A DNA stretch of 54,180 nucleotides from JAENVT01 sp031430695 (GCA_031430695.1 JANPBZ010000009.1:1-54180), one strand, 5' to 3'; positions 41,029 to 49,698 are shown, counted from the stretch's first letter. Notes: generated by a model not told the origin, from the sequence alone. Made by a program: numbers and translations.

Positions 41029-41706
41029 CTAGAAGCCGGCGAGGGGGGATTCGAGGCGACGACGGACGGCGTCGCCGATCTTGTCGTTGAAGGCGCGCAT
41101 GTGCGATTCGATCAAGGCTGCGGCACGGTCGCCGTCGCCGTCGACCAGGGCGGCGTGGATGGCGCGGTGCTCGTCGATCACGTGATCGAGTGCAGCGACA
41201 TCGGAGAGGTACAGGTGCCACAAGCGATCGCTCTGGGCGTACAACATGTCGAGCGTCTCGGTGAGGAAGCGATTGCCGGCGGCGGACCAAACGATCTCGC
41301 GACATTCGCGATCGATCTCCAGCAACTGAGTGGGCGAACTATCACTGCTGGCCCTGGCCAGCGCCGCTGCCATGGCGTCCCAATCGGTGGCGCGCCCGCG
41401 TGCGCAGGCCAGGCGCATGACGTAGGGCTCGAGGATCGCTCGCGTCTCGTACAGCGTCGACAGTTCCGACACGTCGATGCTCGACACGTACATGCCGCGA
41501 CGGGGGATGATCGTGACGAACTGGTCGCGCACCAGACGTTGCAGCGCTTCACGAATAGGTGTGCGCCCGAGCCCGAGCTGCTGCTGCAATGCGTCGTCGC
41601 GCACGACTGCGCCGGGGGCGAGCTCGAGCGTGACAATCATCCTGCGGATCGCTTGAAACGCCTGCTCGCTGAGTGATACGTTGGTGATATCGAAAAGATA
41701 TATCAC
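41029..41706 (-). CDS. GntR-family (FCD) transcription regulator
   Basis: A regulator of about 225 residues from the GTG at 41706 ('VIYLFDITNVSLSEQAFQ'); the frame is open further upstream to 41787, but that would overlap the divergent flavoprotein gene. The winged helix is 'DDALQQQLGLGRTPIREALQ' plus 'RLVRDQFVTIIPRRGMYVSS'. The C-terminal FCD domain ('LYETRAILEPYVMRLACARG', metal-binding His in 'VIDEHRAIHAALVDGDGD' and 'LIESHMRAFNDK') binds small carboxylates or amines. Divergence from the DMGDH-like/etfBA operon suggests it controls that operon in response to its substrate. Confidence 0.85.
   Translation of the reverse strand: MIYLFDITNVSLSEQAFQAIRRMIVTLELAPGAVVRDDALQQQLGLGRTPIREALQRLVRDQFVTIIPRRGMYVSSIDVSELSTLYETRAILEPYVMRLACARGRATDWDAMAAALARASSDSSPTQLLEIDRECREIVWSAAGNRFLTETLDMLYAQSDRLWHLYLSDVAALDHVIDEHRAIHAALVDGDGDRAAALIESHMRAFNDKIGDAVRRRLESPLAGF
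41684..41706. promoter_or_regulatory. Inverted repeat, candidate GntR operator
   Basis: GTGATAT-N9-ATATCAC is a perfect 7-bp inverted repeat in AT-rich DNA between the GntR gene and the divergent flavoprotein gene (start 41742). It overlaps the chosen GntR start, so either the repressor gene begins slightly differently or the site blocks translation and transcription of both genes. Confidence 0.5.
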
Positions 41707-41741
41707 AAGGGTGATGAAGACAAGCCTTCGAGGAGATGGAT

Positions 41742-44312
41742 ATGAGCGACACAACCGGCCAAAGCTCAGCGGCACAGGCAGTGCCAACGAAGGCGAAGTG
41801 CGTGATCATCGGCGCCGGCATCGTCGGCAACTGTCTGGTCGGCCACCTCAGCCGGCTCGGCTGGACCGACATGGTGCAGATCGACAAGGGCCCGCTGCCC
41901 AACCCCGGCGGCTCCACAGGGCATGCATCCAACTTCATCTTCCCGACCGATCACAACAAAGAGATGGCGTTCCTCACGCTGGAGAGTCAGCGCCAATACG
42001 TCGATCTCGGCCTGAACAACACCTCAGGTGGCATCGAGGTGGCCCGCAAGCCCGAGCGACTCGAGGAGTTCAAGCGCCGAATGACGTCGGCGAAAGCGTG
42101 GGGCATCGACAGCCGTCTGGTCACCCCGGCCGAGATCAAAGAGCTGGTCCCGTTCATCAACGAAGAGATCCTGCTCGGCGGCTTCTACACACCGAGCGTG
42201 TCCTGTGTCGACTCGCTGGAGACCGGCACGCAGATGCGCAACGAAGCCGTCGAAGCGGGCGCGCTGCAGGTGTTCGCCAACACCGAGGTGCTCGACATCG
42301 AGACCGAAGATGGTCCGGGTGGTCCGACCGTCAAGGCTGTCGTCACCAACAAGGGCCGCATCGAGGCCGAGTACGTCGCGATCGCTTGCGGCGTGTGGAG
42401 CCCGCGCATCGCCAAGATGGCCGGCGCCAACATCCCCCTTACACCTGCGGTGCACCAGATGGCCGACGTCGGCCCGATCGACATCTTGCAGCAGAGCGGC
42501 AAAGAGGTCGCCTACCCGATCGTGCGAGACATGGACACGTTCTGCTACGAGCGCCAGACCGCAGGTTCGATGGAGGTCGGCTCGTACGCCCACCGCCCCA
42601 TCTTCATGCACCCCGACGACATTCCATCCAACGAGGAATCGGCGCTGTCGCCCACGGAGCTGCCATTCACGGCCGACGATTTCGACCAGCAGTTCGAAGA
42701 GGCCATCGATCTGATGGACATGTTGGGCGAAGCCGAGATTCGATACGCGATCAACGGACTGTTGAGCCTCACACCCGACGCCAATCCGGTGCTCGGCGAG
42801 ACCGTCGAAGTGCGCAACCTGTGGAGCGCTGCTGCGGTGTGGATCAAGGAAGGCCCCGGCATCGCCCAGATCGTGGCCGAGTGGATGACGTACGGCTACC
42901 CGCACCTGTGCGACCCGCACAGCACCGACATCAGCCGCTTCTACCCGCACGAGAAGACCGAACACCACATCCTCGCCCGCTGTGCCGAGCACTTCAACAA
43001 GACGTACGGAATCGTGCATCCACGTGAGCAGTGGGCCAGCCAGCGCGGCATGCGCCGCAGCCCGTTCTACGCGCGCGAAGAGGCGCTGGGTGCCGTGTTC
43101 TTCGACGCTCGCGGTTGGGAGCGGCCGCAGTGGTTCGAGAGCAACGCCAACCTCCTGGCCAAGTTCGCCGACTCGTGCAAGCCGCGTGAGCACGAGTGGG
43201 ATGCTCGTTGGTGGAGCCCCATCACCAACGCCGAGCACCTGCAGATGCGCGAGAGCGTCGGCATGGTCGACCTCACTGCATTCAACGAGTTCGACATCAC
43301 CGGCCCGGGCGCAATGGCCTACCTGCAGTGCATGTGCGTGAACAACGTCGACGTCGCTGTCGGCCGCAGCGTCTACACGCCGCTGCTGACCCAGCATGGT
43401 GGGTTCCGCGGCGACCTCACAATCCAACGCCTCGGTACGGACCACTTCCGGATCATCACTGGCGCATTCGACGGTGGGCGCGACAACTACTGGTTCCGCA
43501 GGTACATGCCTACCGACGGATCCGTCACGTTCACCGACCGTTCACAGGGCATCTGCACGCTCGGTGTGTGGGGTCCCAACGCCGAAAAGACGATGGCCAA
43601 GATCGTCACCGATCAGTCGAAGCCGTACGACGTGTCGCAAGCCGGATTCCCATACGGCGCCGTGCGCGAGGTACTGATCGACGGCGTGCCGTGCATCATG
43701 TTCCGCATCTCGTATGTCGGTGAGAACGGATGGGAGATCTACACCAACATGGAGCACGGCCTGCGGCTGTGGGACACGGTTGCCGAAGCCGGCAAGGAGT
43801 TCGAGATCATCCCCGTCGGCATCGGTGTCTATGCCGTCACTGGTCGCATCGAGAAGGGCTACCGCCTGATGGGCGCCGAACTGGAGAGCGAGTACAACCC
43901 GGTCGAGGCCGGCTTGGCGCGACCGAAGGTGAAGTCGGCCGACTTCATGGGCAAAGAGGCGTACATGAAGGCCCGTGACGAAGAGCCCGCCGCGATCATG
44001 TGCACGCTCTCGATGGACTCACAGAAGTGCGCCGCTGGCTACGACCGCTTTCCGACGGGCGGCAACGAGCCGATCCTGACGATGGATGGCGAGCGCATTC
44101 TCGACGCCAAGGGTCGCGTCTCGCGTGTCACCACGGCCGGCGCCGGCCCCTCGGTCGGCAAGTTCCTGCTGCTCGCGTACCTCCCGCCCGAGCACGCCGT
44201 GGAGGGCGCCAAGCTGCAGGTGATGTACATGAACGAGCTGTATCCCGTCACGGTCGAGCGGGCGGGGGCCACGCCACTGTTCGATCCCGACGACTCCCGC
44301 ATGAAGTCATGA
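41742..44312 (+). CDS. FAD/GcvT dimethylglycine- or sarcosine-dehydrogenase-like protein 1
   Basis: An 856-residue two-domain enzyme for oxidative N-demethylation. The N-terminal DAO-type half has 'KCVIIGAGIVGNCLVGHLSR' (FAD). His61 in 'PGGSTGHASNFIFP' matches the His that binds FAD covalently in this family, although the neighbouring Trp is Gly. From about residue 440 the GcvT folate-binding half follows ('VGMVDLTAFNEFDITGPGAM', 'YVGENGWEIYTNMEHGLRLW'), and would transfer the released C1 unit to tetrahydrofolate. I use ATG 41742, with AGGAG 6 bp upstream, not 41736. The stop overlaps etfB by ATGA, so electrons probably pass to this ETF. The exact methylated-amine substrate is unknown. Confidence 0.88.
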   Translation: MSDTTGQSSAAQAVPTKAKCVIIGAGIVGNCLVGHLSRLGWTDMVQIDKGPLPNPGGSTGHASNFIFPTDHNKEMAFLTLESQRQYVDLGLNNTSGGIEVARKPERLEEFKRRMTSAKAWGIDSRLVTPAEIKELVPFINEEILLGGFYTPSVSCVDSLETGTQMRNEAVEAGALQVFANTEVLDIETEDGPGGPTVKAVVTNKGRIEAEYVAIACGVWSPRIAKMAGANIPLTPAVHQMADVGPIDILQQSGKEVAYPIVRDMDTFCYERQTAGSMEVGSYAHRPIFMHPDDIPSNEESALSPTELPFTADDFDQQFEEAIDLMDMLGEAEIRYAINGLLSLTPDANPVLGETVEVRNLWSAAAVWIKEGPGIAQIVAEWMTYGYPHLCDPHSTDISRFYPHEKTEHHILARCAEHFNKTYGIVHPREQWASQRGMRRSPFYAREEALGAVFFDARGWERPQWFESNANLLAKFADSCKPREHEWDARWWSPITNAEHLQMRESVGMVDLTAFNEFDITGPGAMAYLQCMCVNNVDVAVGRSVYTPLLTQHGGFRGDLTIQRLGTDHFRIITGAFDGGRDNYWFRRYMPTDGSVTFTDRSQGICTLGVWGPNAEKTMAKIVTDQSKPYDVSQAGFPYGAVREVLIDGVPCIMFRISYVGENGWEIYTNMEHGLRLWDTVAEAGKEFEIIPVGIGVYAVTGRIEKGYRLMGAELESEYNPVEAGLARPKVKSADFMGKEAYMKARDEEPAAIMCTLSMDSQKCAAGYDRFPTGGNEPILTMDGERILDAKGRVSRVTTAGAGPSVGKFLLLAYLPPEHAVEGAKLQVMYMNELYPVTVERAGATPLFDPDDSRMKS

Positions 44313-45076
44313 GGGTCCTGGTGTGCGTGAAGCGCGTGCCGGCCCCGGGCGCACGCATCAACATCACCGCCGACGGGCAGGCCGTCGACACGGCATACCT
44401 CGGGTTCACGATGAGTCCTCACGAGGAATGCGCGGTCGAAGAAGCTGTGCAGCTGGTCGAGCAGCACGGTGGGGAGGCGACGGTGCTGACGCTCGGTCCC
44501 GCCGAAGCCGACGAGCAGTTGCGCTACGCCGCGAGCCTCGGCGTCGCCAAAGCCGTGTTGCTGCCGATCGTCGGACCCGATTGGGATCCACAGCGAACGG
44601 CCGCCGCAATCGCTGCCGCGATCGCCGACATCGAGTCCGCAGATGGTGCTTTCGACGTGATCCTGTTCGGAAACGAGTCGGCCGACTCTGGCGGTTTCCA
44701 GGTCGGTGTCCGCGTTGCCCACGCGCTGGCCCGCCCGATCGTCAATGGCATCAAGGGCATCACGGTGCAGGGCGACGTGCTGCAAGCCCGCCGCGAGGCC
44801 GATGTCGGCGTCGAGGTCTACGAGGTGCCGATGCCGGCCGTGTTGGGAGTGAAGGAGGGGATCAACCTGCCTCGCTATCCGACGCTGAAGGGTCGCCTGG
44901 CGTCGAAGAAGGTCGATGTCGCGCACGTCCTGCCCACTGGTGAGCCGGGTGGCCAGAAGATGATCACGATGATGCCTGCCGCCGAACAGGTCAGTGCCAC
45001 GGTGATCCTCGGCAACGGCCCCGATGCTGCGGCTGCTGTTGTCGACATGCTCGAAGAGATCGGTGTGTTGAAGTGA
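44309..45076 (+). CDS. etfB: Electron transfer flavoprotein beta subunit
   Basis: A 255-residue ETF beta subunit. The N-terminal strand is 'MRVLVCVKRVPAPGARINIT'. 'LGFTMSPHEECAVEEAVQLV' and 'FDVILFGNESADSGGFQVGV' belong to the AMP-binding fold, and 'PMPAVLGVKEGINLPRYPTL' is the family signature before the 'KGRLASKK' segment. The start is the ATG overlapping the upstream flavoprotein stop, and its own stop overlaps the etfA start (GTGA). The tight linkage suggests an ETF dedicated to the demethylating flavoprotein rather than a general beta-oxidation ETF. Confidence 0.95.
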   Translation: MRVLVCVKRVPAPGARINITADGQAVDTAYLGFTMSPHEECAVEEAVQLVEQHGGEATVLTLGPAEADEQLRYAASLGVAKAVLLPIVGPDWDPQRTAAAIAAAIADIESADGAFDVILFGNESADSGGFQVGVRVAHALARPIVNGIKGITVQGDVLQARREADVGVEVYEVPMPAVLGVKEGINLPRYPTLKGRLASKKVDVAHVLPTGEPGGQKMITMMPAAEQVSATVILGNGPDAAAAVVDMLEEIGVLK

Positions 45077-46011
45077 TCCTCGTCGTCGTCGAACACGATC
45101 GCGGCGTGATGTCGCCGGCCACGTGGGAAGCGCTCGCCGCGGCCCACCAACTCGGTGAGACGCATGCCCTGACCATCGGAAAAGCTGCCGACGGCCTGGT
45201 CGAACAGATTGGCGTGTTCGGTGCCACCACCGTGCATCAGGTGCACGACGACCTGCTCGTTGACTATGGACCTGAAGCCTGGGGACAGGTTGTCGCGCAG
45301 GCTGTCGAATCCCTGCAACCATCGCTCGTCATTGCCACCGGAACTGACCGCGGCAACGAGGTGATGGCTCACGCCGCCGCGCGTCTCGATCTGCCGATGG
45401 TCGCGAACGTGATCGAGTTCGCAGACGACGAGTTGATCCGCGTCCGGTGGGGTGGATCACTGCTCGAGCGATGCAGCCTCGACGCTCCGATACGTCTCGT
45501 CACGACCGCGCACCACGCCTTCGCCGCGACCGAATCACCCGCCACCGCGACGGCGAGACGGTTGTCTGTGGAGCTCGATCCCAGTCTCGGTCGTACCGTC
45601 ATTCGCGAGCGCGTCGAGCGCGCTGCCGGTGTCACGTTGTCGACTGCGCCGGTGGTCGTCAGCGGCGGACGCGGCGTCGGCTCGGCCGATGGGTTCGCTC
45701 CGCTGCAGGACCTGGCCGATGCCCTGGCCGGCGTTGTCGGCTGCAGTCGCGCCGTCACGAACCTGGGCTGGCGAAACCACACCGATCAGGTTGGACAGAC
45801 CGGCACGCGGATCGCCCCCGACATCTACATCGCCTGTGGCATCTCCGGTGCGATCCAGCACTGGGTCGGTGCGATGGCGTCGAAGAAGATCCTCGCGATC
45901 AACATCGACCCCGAAGCCAACATGGTGACCAAGGCCGACTACGCCGTGATCGGCGACCTGCATCAGGTCGTGCCGGCCATCACCGCCGAGATCAGACGCC
46001 GCCGAAGCTGA
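45073..46011 (+). CDS. etfA: Electron transfer flavoprotein alpha subunit
   Basis: A 312-residue ETF alpha subunit with a GTG start inside the end of etfB. The N-terminal half is 'MILVVVEHDRGVMSPATWEA'. The FAD domain includes 'VVSGGRGVGSADGFAPLQDL', 'DQVGQTGTRIAPDIYIACGI', 'SGAIQHWVGAMASKKILAIN' and 'VTKADYAVIGDLHQVVPAIT', all family hallmarks. It completes the three-gene unit with the FAD/GcvT enzyme and etfB. ETF:quinone oxidoreductase, the next acceptor, is not in the window. Two 47-bp palindromic repeats follow the stop. Confidence 0.96.
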   Translation: MILVVVEHDRGVMSPATWEALAAAHQLGETHALTIGKAADGLVEQIGVFGATTVHQVHDDLLVDYGPEAWGQVVAQAVESLQPSLVIATGTDRGNEVMAHAAARLDLPMVANVIEFADDELIRVRWGGSLLERCSLDAPIRLVTTAHHAFAATESPATATARRLSVELDPSLGRTVIRERVERAAGVTLSTAPVVVSGGRGVGSADGFAPLQDLADALAGVVGCSRAVTNLGWRNHTDQVGQTGTRIAPDIYIACGISGAIQHWVGAMASKKILAINIDPEANMVTKADYAVIGDLHQVVPAITAEIRRRRS

Positions 46012-46044
46012 CAGGCCGGTCTGGCGCCAATGGGTGTCGACGCG

Positions 46045-46091
46045 GCGTTTGCCGACTCCGGCCCCTATGCGGGGCGCCAGTCATCAGACGC
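46045..46091. repeat. 47-bp palindromic intergenic repeat, copy 3
   Basis: Begins GCGTTTGCCGACTCCGGCCC, has CTATG in the loop and ends CCAGTCATCAGACGC. Its outer left arm (TTGCCGACT) and right arm (AGTCATCAGA) pair less well than in copy 4, so it looks like a mosaic of two variants. It lies between the convergent ends of etfA and the saccharopine-dehydrogenase-like gene. Confidence 0.8.
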
Positions 46092-46106
46092 AATGATCAC
46101 GCAGGT

Positions 46107-46153
46107 GCGCTTGATGACTCGAGCCCCTATGCGGGGCGCCAGTCATCAAACGC
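46107..46153. repeat. 47-bp palindromic intergenic repeat, copy 4
   Basis: Begins GCGCTTGATGACTCGAGCCC, has CTATG in the loop and ends GCCAGTCATCAAACGC. It is the best-paired member of the family and is a tandem neighbour of copy 3, with a 15-bp spacer. Together they fill most of the 185-bp gap 46012-46196. Confidence 0.85.
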
Positions 46154-46196
46154 CGTGGACCAAGTCCAGAAGCGCCGAACTGTCGCTCGCTGACTA

Positions 46197-47303
46197 CTAG
46201 GCCGTGACTTCCTTGCCGCGCAGGTACAGCGAGCCGAACCTGTTGGCGAGGAAATCACTGAGTTCGCACTGCTCTTGGCGCACGAAGCCCCGCTGCGGCA
46301 GCTTGCCCTCGCGCATCAGGTCGGCCATCGTGCAGATCCCGGCGGCAGTGGTCAGCTGAATCGCCGAGAGTCGTGCCCCGTTGACTTCCGACGCGTAGAC
46401 CTTGCGAGCAAACGTCTCCTGCATCAGCAGACCGTTGCGGGTGCCGGATGCCGTTACGAAGATCAGCACGACGTCTTGATACGTGATCGGAATTGCCGCC
46501 TCCAACAACTCCTTCAGCAGATCACGTCGCCGCGACAGTCGCAGGTCGGTGATCAGCATCTTGATCGCATCGCGGTGACCCGGATAGCGAACGGTCTTGT
46601 AGTTGAGGGTTTCGACCTCGCCGAGCAAGGTCTCGCACAACGTGCCCAATCCACCCGAGGTGTTGAACGCTTCGTAGTCGACACCGTCGAGCGAGAATGC
46701 CTCGAGTTCCTCCATCGGTAGCACCTCGAGCATCTTGCCGTCGACGATCGCCTCGCACGGATTGAGGTACTCGTTGATCAGTCCATCGGTCGACCACGTG
46801 AGGTTGTACTTGAAGGCGTTGGTCGGGAACTGCGGCAGGGCGCCCACACGCATCGAGATCGATCGAATGTCGTCGAACGATCTCGCCAGTTCCGCCGCAG
46901 CGATGGAGACGAAGCCCGGCGCCAACCCGCATTGCGGTACCAACGCCGAAGTGGCGTCGATGGCCAGGCTCTTGACGACGCGCGTCGAGTCGACGTCTTC
47001 GGTGAGGTCGAAGTAGTGAGCGCCGGCATTGCGCGCCGCCGTGGCGATGGTCGACGTGGCGTGGAAGGGAGCAGCGCTCATCACCATGTCCTGGCCGTCG
47101 ATGTAGTCGGCGAGCGCCACGGGGTCGGTGATGTCGACCTCGAAGACGCGTACGCCACGCGATCGAAGCGGCGTCAACGCGTCCTCGTCGCGGTCCAACA
47201 CGGTCACGTCGAACTCGGGTGCCGCAGACAGCAACTGTACGATCGCTTGACCGATCTTGCCGGCTCCGATCAGCGTCAGCTTCGTGGCCGCCGCAGAAGT
47301 CAT
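46197..47303 (-). CDS. Saccharopine-dehydrogenase-like oxidoreductase
   Basis: A 368-residue NAD(P)-dependent enzyme of the saccharopine dehydrogenase/lysine 6-dehydrogenase superfamily. The Rossmann motif is 'KLTLIGAGKIGQAIVQLLSA', followed by 'FDVTVLDRDEDALTPLRSRG' and the Cys-containing 'TSALVPQCGLAPGFVSIAAA'. The C-terminal part includes 'KTVRYPGHRDAIKMLITDLR', typical of lysine-dehydrogenase-like members. I use the ATG at 47303; the frame begins at 47318. It is divergent from the MFS gene with 41 bp between starts, so a shared promoter region is likely. An amino-acid substrate is probable but undetermined. Confidence 0.82.
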   Translation of the reverse strand: MTSAAATKLTLIGAGKIGQAIVQLLSAAPEFDVTVLDRDEDALTPLRSRGVRVFEVDITDPVALADYIDGQDMVMSAAPFHATSTIATAARNAGAHYFDLTEDVDSTRVVKSLAIDATSALVPQCGLAPGFVSIAAAELARSFDDIRSISMRVGALPQFPTNAFKYNLTWSTDGLINEYLNPCEAIVDGKMLEVLPMEELEAFSLDGVDYEAFNTSGGLGTLCETLLGEVETLNYKTVRYPGHRDAIKMLITDLRLSRRRDLLKELLEAAIPITYQDVVLIFVTASGTRNGLLMQETFARKVYASEVNGARLSAIQLTTAAGICTMADLMREGKLPQRGFVRQEQCELSDFLANRFGSLYLRGKEVTA

Positions 47304-47344
47304 CCGGCGACAGTACACCGGTTACGTGGCAGGCTTGCCCCTCC

Positions 47345-48625
47345 ATGGAACGCAGCGACGATGGTCCGTCCTTCAAGCGAGATCTCGCCCTGGCCACATG
47401 GGGACTGTTCGTCGGCCTCGCCTTCCTGCTGCTCGCTGCCGGACTGTTCGGCACGCTGCTGGGCGTTCGCTCCGAGTTGATCAAACTGCCAACCGCTGTC
47501 AGCAGTTTGATCAGCGCCTCGTACTACGCCGGGTTCCTCGTCGGATCACGTGTGGCACTATCGGCTCTCGGCCGCGTGGGCCATATCCGTGTCTACGCCG
47601 CGCTGGCGTCGTTGCTGTCGGCGGCCATGCTGGCAGTTGGTCTCACCGAATCGGCGCCGGCGTGGGCGTGGCTGCGATTCGTGACCGGACTGTGCCTTGC
47701 CGGTCAATACGTGGTCGCCGAATCGTGGCTCAACAATCTGGCCACGAACGAGAATCGCGGGCGACTGCTGGCTATCTACGCCGTGGTCACCTCCGGCGCG
47801 TTCGGTATCGGTCAGGTGCTGCTGTTCGCGATCGACGCCCGTGTCATCACCGGCTTCGCAATCGCCAGCATCATCACGTCGCTCGCCGTCGCTCCCGTTG
47901 CGCTCTCCGAGGAGGCGGTGGCGCCCGGCGTCGAGAAGCGCGAGCACATCTCGCTACGTGAACTCGCCAACGTCGTGCCGACGGGAGTCTTCTCGTGCTT
48001 GCTCGTTGGAATGGCTCACGGCGCGCTGACTGGAATGGCAGCGATCTACGCAACGCGCGTCGGCTTGTCGACGGGACGCATCGGCCTGTTCGTCGCCGCG
48101 CCGAACATCGGCGGCATGTTGCTGCATTGGCCGGTCTCGGCGGCATCGGACGACATCGACCGTCGCGCTGTTGGGTTCGCCGCGTCGATCGGCGCCATCG
48201 GCGCGGCGGTGCTGCTGTTGCTCGGCCCGTCGACCAGCCCGATGGCCCTGCTGTTGGTCACATTGCTCGGCGGCTTCAGCTACCCGCTGTACTCGATCGC
48301 CGCCGCCTACACCAACGACTGGATCGAGCCCGAACATGTCAACGCCGCTGCCTCGCAGCTGGTCACGCTGTATGGCATGGGGGCTGTCGTCGGCCCGTTC
48401 ATCGCTGCCGGCCTGATGATCGTCGGGGGCCCGAAGGGTTACTTCTGGTCGGCGATCGGTCTGCACGCCTTGCTGGCCATGTTCTTCGTCTATCGCATGC
48501 GTGCATGGCGGGCGCCGCTGGCGAAGCGGCCATGGAGCGAAGTGTCGCTGCCTGCTCGGGCCTTCTTCGTTCCGGCAACCGTGGTGGCGATGGGTCGTCG
48601 CTACCGTCGCAAGCGGGCCGGCTAG
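47345..48625 (+). CDS. MFS transporter
   Basis: A 426-residue 12-helix major facilitator. The first helix and loop are 'ALATWGLFVGLAFLLLAAGL', and the region after helix 4 reads 'GQYVVAESWLNNLATNENRG' then 'RLLAIYAVVTSGAFGIGQVL', a signature of a small MFS group often annotated as YcaD-like. The C-terminal half includes 'GGFSYPLYSIAAAYTNDWIE'. The substrate is unknown; the surroundings suggest an amine or amino acid. The ATG at 47345 is the first after the divergent gene. Its stop overlaps that of the convergent phosphotransferase by 4 bp. Confidence 0.88.
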   Translation: MERSDDGPSFKRDLALATWGLFVGLAFLLLAAGLFGTLLGVRSELIKLPTAVSSLISASYYAGFLVGSRVALSALGRVGHIRVYAALASLLSAAMLAVGLTESAPAWAWLRFVTGLCLAGQYVVAESWLNNLATNENRGRLLAIYAVVTSGAFGIGQVLLFAIDARVITGFAIASIITSLAVAPVALSEEAVAPGVEKREHISLRELANVVPTGVFSCLLVGMAHGALTGMAAIYATRVGLSTGRIGLFVAAPNIGGMLLHWPVSAASDDIDRRAVGFAASIGAIGAAVLLLLGPSTSPMALLLVTLLGGFSYPLYSIAAAYTNDWIEPEHVNAAASQLVTLYGMGAVVGPFIAAGLMIVGGPKGYFWSAIGLHALLAMFFVYRMRAWRAPLAKRPWSEVSLPARAFFVPATVVAMGRRYRRKRAG

Positions 48626-49527
48626 CGCGAGATCGCGGCGATCTGGGCGTCGAAACCGGCGCTCGACATCAGCGCCTTGCAGCGTTCGAAGCGCCCGACT
48701 GCGTAGGCCCAGAAGTCGTCGGCTGGGTTGCCGTTGACGTGTTGGATCACGCCCCACAACGTCCACAGCAGATCGCACAGGGCCTTGTACGCAGTCATGC
48801 GACCGCGCTGGTCGGGTGGCGGATCGCCGCCGAAGTAGGCACGCAGCAAGGCTTCGTCTTGTTCATCACCGAACTCGCCCTCGACCGACAGATCGCCGAG
48901 ATCCCACATCGGGTCGTTGTTGCCGGCGTACTCGTAGTCGATGATGAACATCCGCTCACCGGTGTCGAGGAAGTTCTCGCACAGCGGATCGCAGTGACAC
49001 GGCGCGAGTTGAACCGGCGAAGCCGCAAGCGCGGCGCGCGCCGCCTCGGCCTGACGCTGAACGTCGTCGTATCCATCGGGAAGTGTCGCGCCCTTCGATG
49101 CCAGCAATGCCTTGTACTCGTCGATCATAGGGAACAGCTTGAAGTCGGTTGCGAAGGGTGCGGCTCGCGTGTGCAACTGTCGGAACGCGATGGCGGCACG
49201 GGCGACAGCGCCGAGATCACGGAATCGCTCGGCGTTCATCGTCGCCGCGCCGTCGATGAACCGCGTGACCATCAGTCCGTCACTCGCGTCGAAGAAGACG
49301 ACCTCGGCGTTCACCCCTGCGTCCGCCGCCGATCGAGCCGCCACTTCCTCGTCGACTCGGTTGATGTACTCGCTGGTGCCCTCGCCGGGAAGGCGCAGCA
49401 CATATCGATCGTCGCCCGTCGCAACGAGATGGTTGACGTTGGTCAGGCCGGCGAGCCGCTGCGTCGCATTCGGTCGCGCTGCGGCGAGTATCACCACTCG
49501 CGCAAGCGCAGTCTCAAGGTCGTTCAT
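48622..49527 (-). CDS. Choline-kinase/APH-like phosphotransferase
   Basis: A 301-residue kinase-fold protein. The Brenner catalytic loop is 'LAPCHCDPLCENFLDTG' (HxDxxxxN), and the metal-binding Asp is in 'MFIIDYEYAGNNDPMWDLGD', a sequence typical of choline/ethanolamine kinases. The N-terminal lobe reads 'LTNVNHLVATGDDRYVLRLP'. It may phosphorylate choline, ethanolamine or a related amine, which fits the methylated-amine theme of the region, but an aminoglycoside-kinase-like role is possible. I use the ATG at 49527; another in-frame ATG lies at 49536. The 3' end overlaps the MFS gene by 4 bp. Confidence 0.8.
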   Translation of the reverse strand: MNDLETALARVVILAAARPNATQRLAGLTNVNHLVATGDDRYVLRLPGEGTSEYINRVDEEVAARSAADAGVNAEVVFFDASDGLMVTRFIDGAATMNAERFRDLGAVARAAIAFRQLHTRAAPFATDFKLFPMIDEYKALLASKGATLPDGYDDVQRQAEAARAALAASPVQLAPCHCDPLCENFLDTGERMFIIDYEYAGNNDPMWDLGDLSVEGEFGDEQDEALLRAYFGGDPPPDQRGRMTAYKALCDLLWTLWGVIQHVNGNPADDFWAYAVGRFERCKALMSSAGFDAQIAAISR

Positions 49528-49617
49528 CCGACGCATCGTCTCATGCTTGGCCTCGTGCGAATGTTCTGCGATGCGAATCGTGGTTTCGATCTGCGAGAAA
49601 TCGGGTAGCCAGTGGTC

Positions 49618-49698
49618 ATGCTTACCATCTTGTTGATCATCGTCCTTGTCCTCGTTCTCGCCGGTGGAGGATTGGGCTACAGCCGTCGGGGCCGCTGA
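49618..49698 (+). CDS. 26-residue single-helix membrane peptide (putative)
   Basis: ATG at 49618 encodes 'MLTILLIIVLVLVLAGGGLG' then 'YSRRGR' and TGA. It is one hydrophobic helix with a basic C-terminus, resembling fragments of DUF3309-type small membrane proteins. There is no clear ribosome site. It sits in the 184-bp gap between the phosphotransferase start and the convergent flavoprotein stop. It could be real or chance. Confidence 0.4.
   Translation: MLTILLIIVLVLVLAGGGLGYSRRGR

Noticed and set aside
42024..43445. A 473-codon minus-strand frame inside FAD/GcvT gene 1
   Set aside because: Antisense shadow of a conserved FAD/GcvT enzyme with overlapping translational coupling to etfB.
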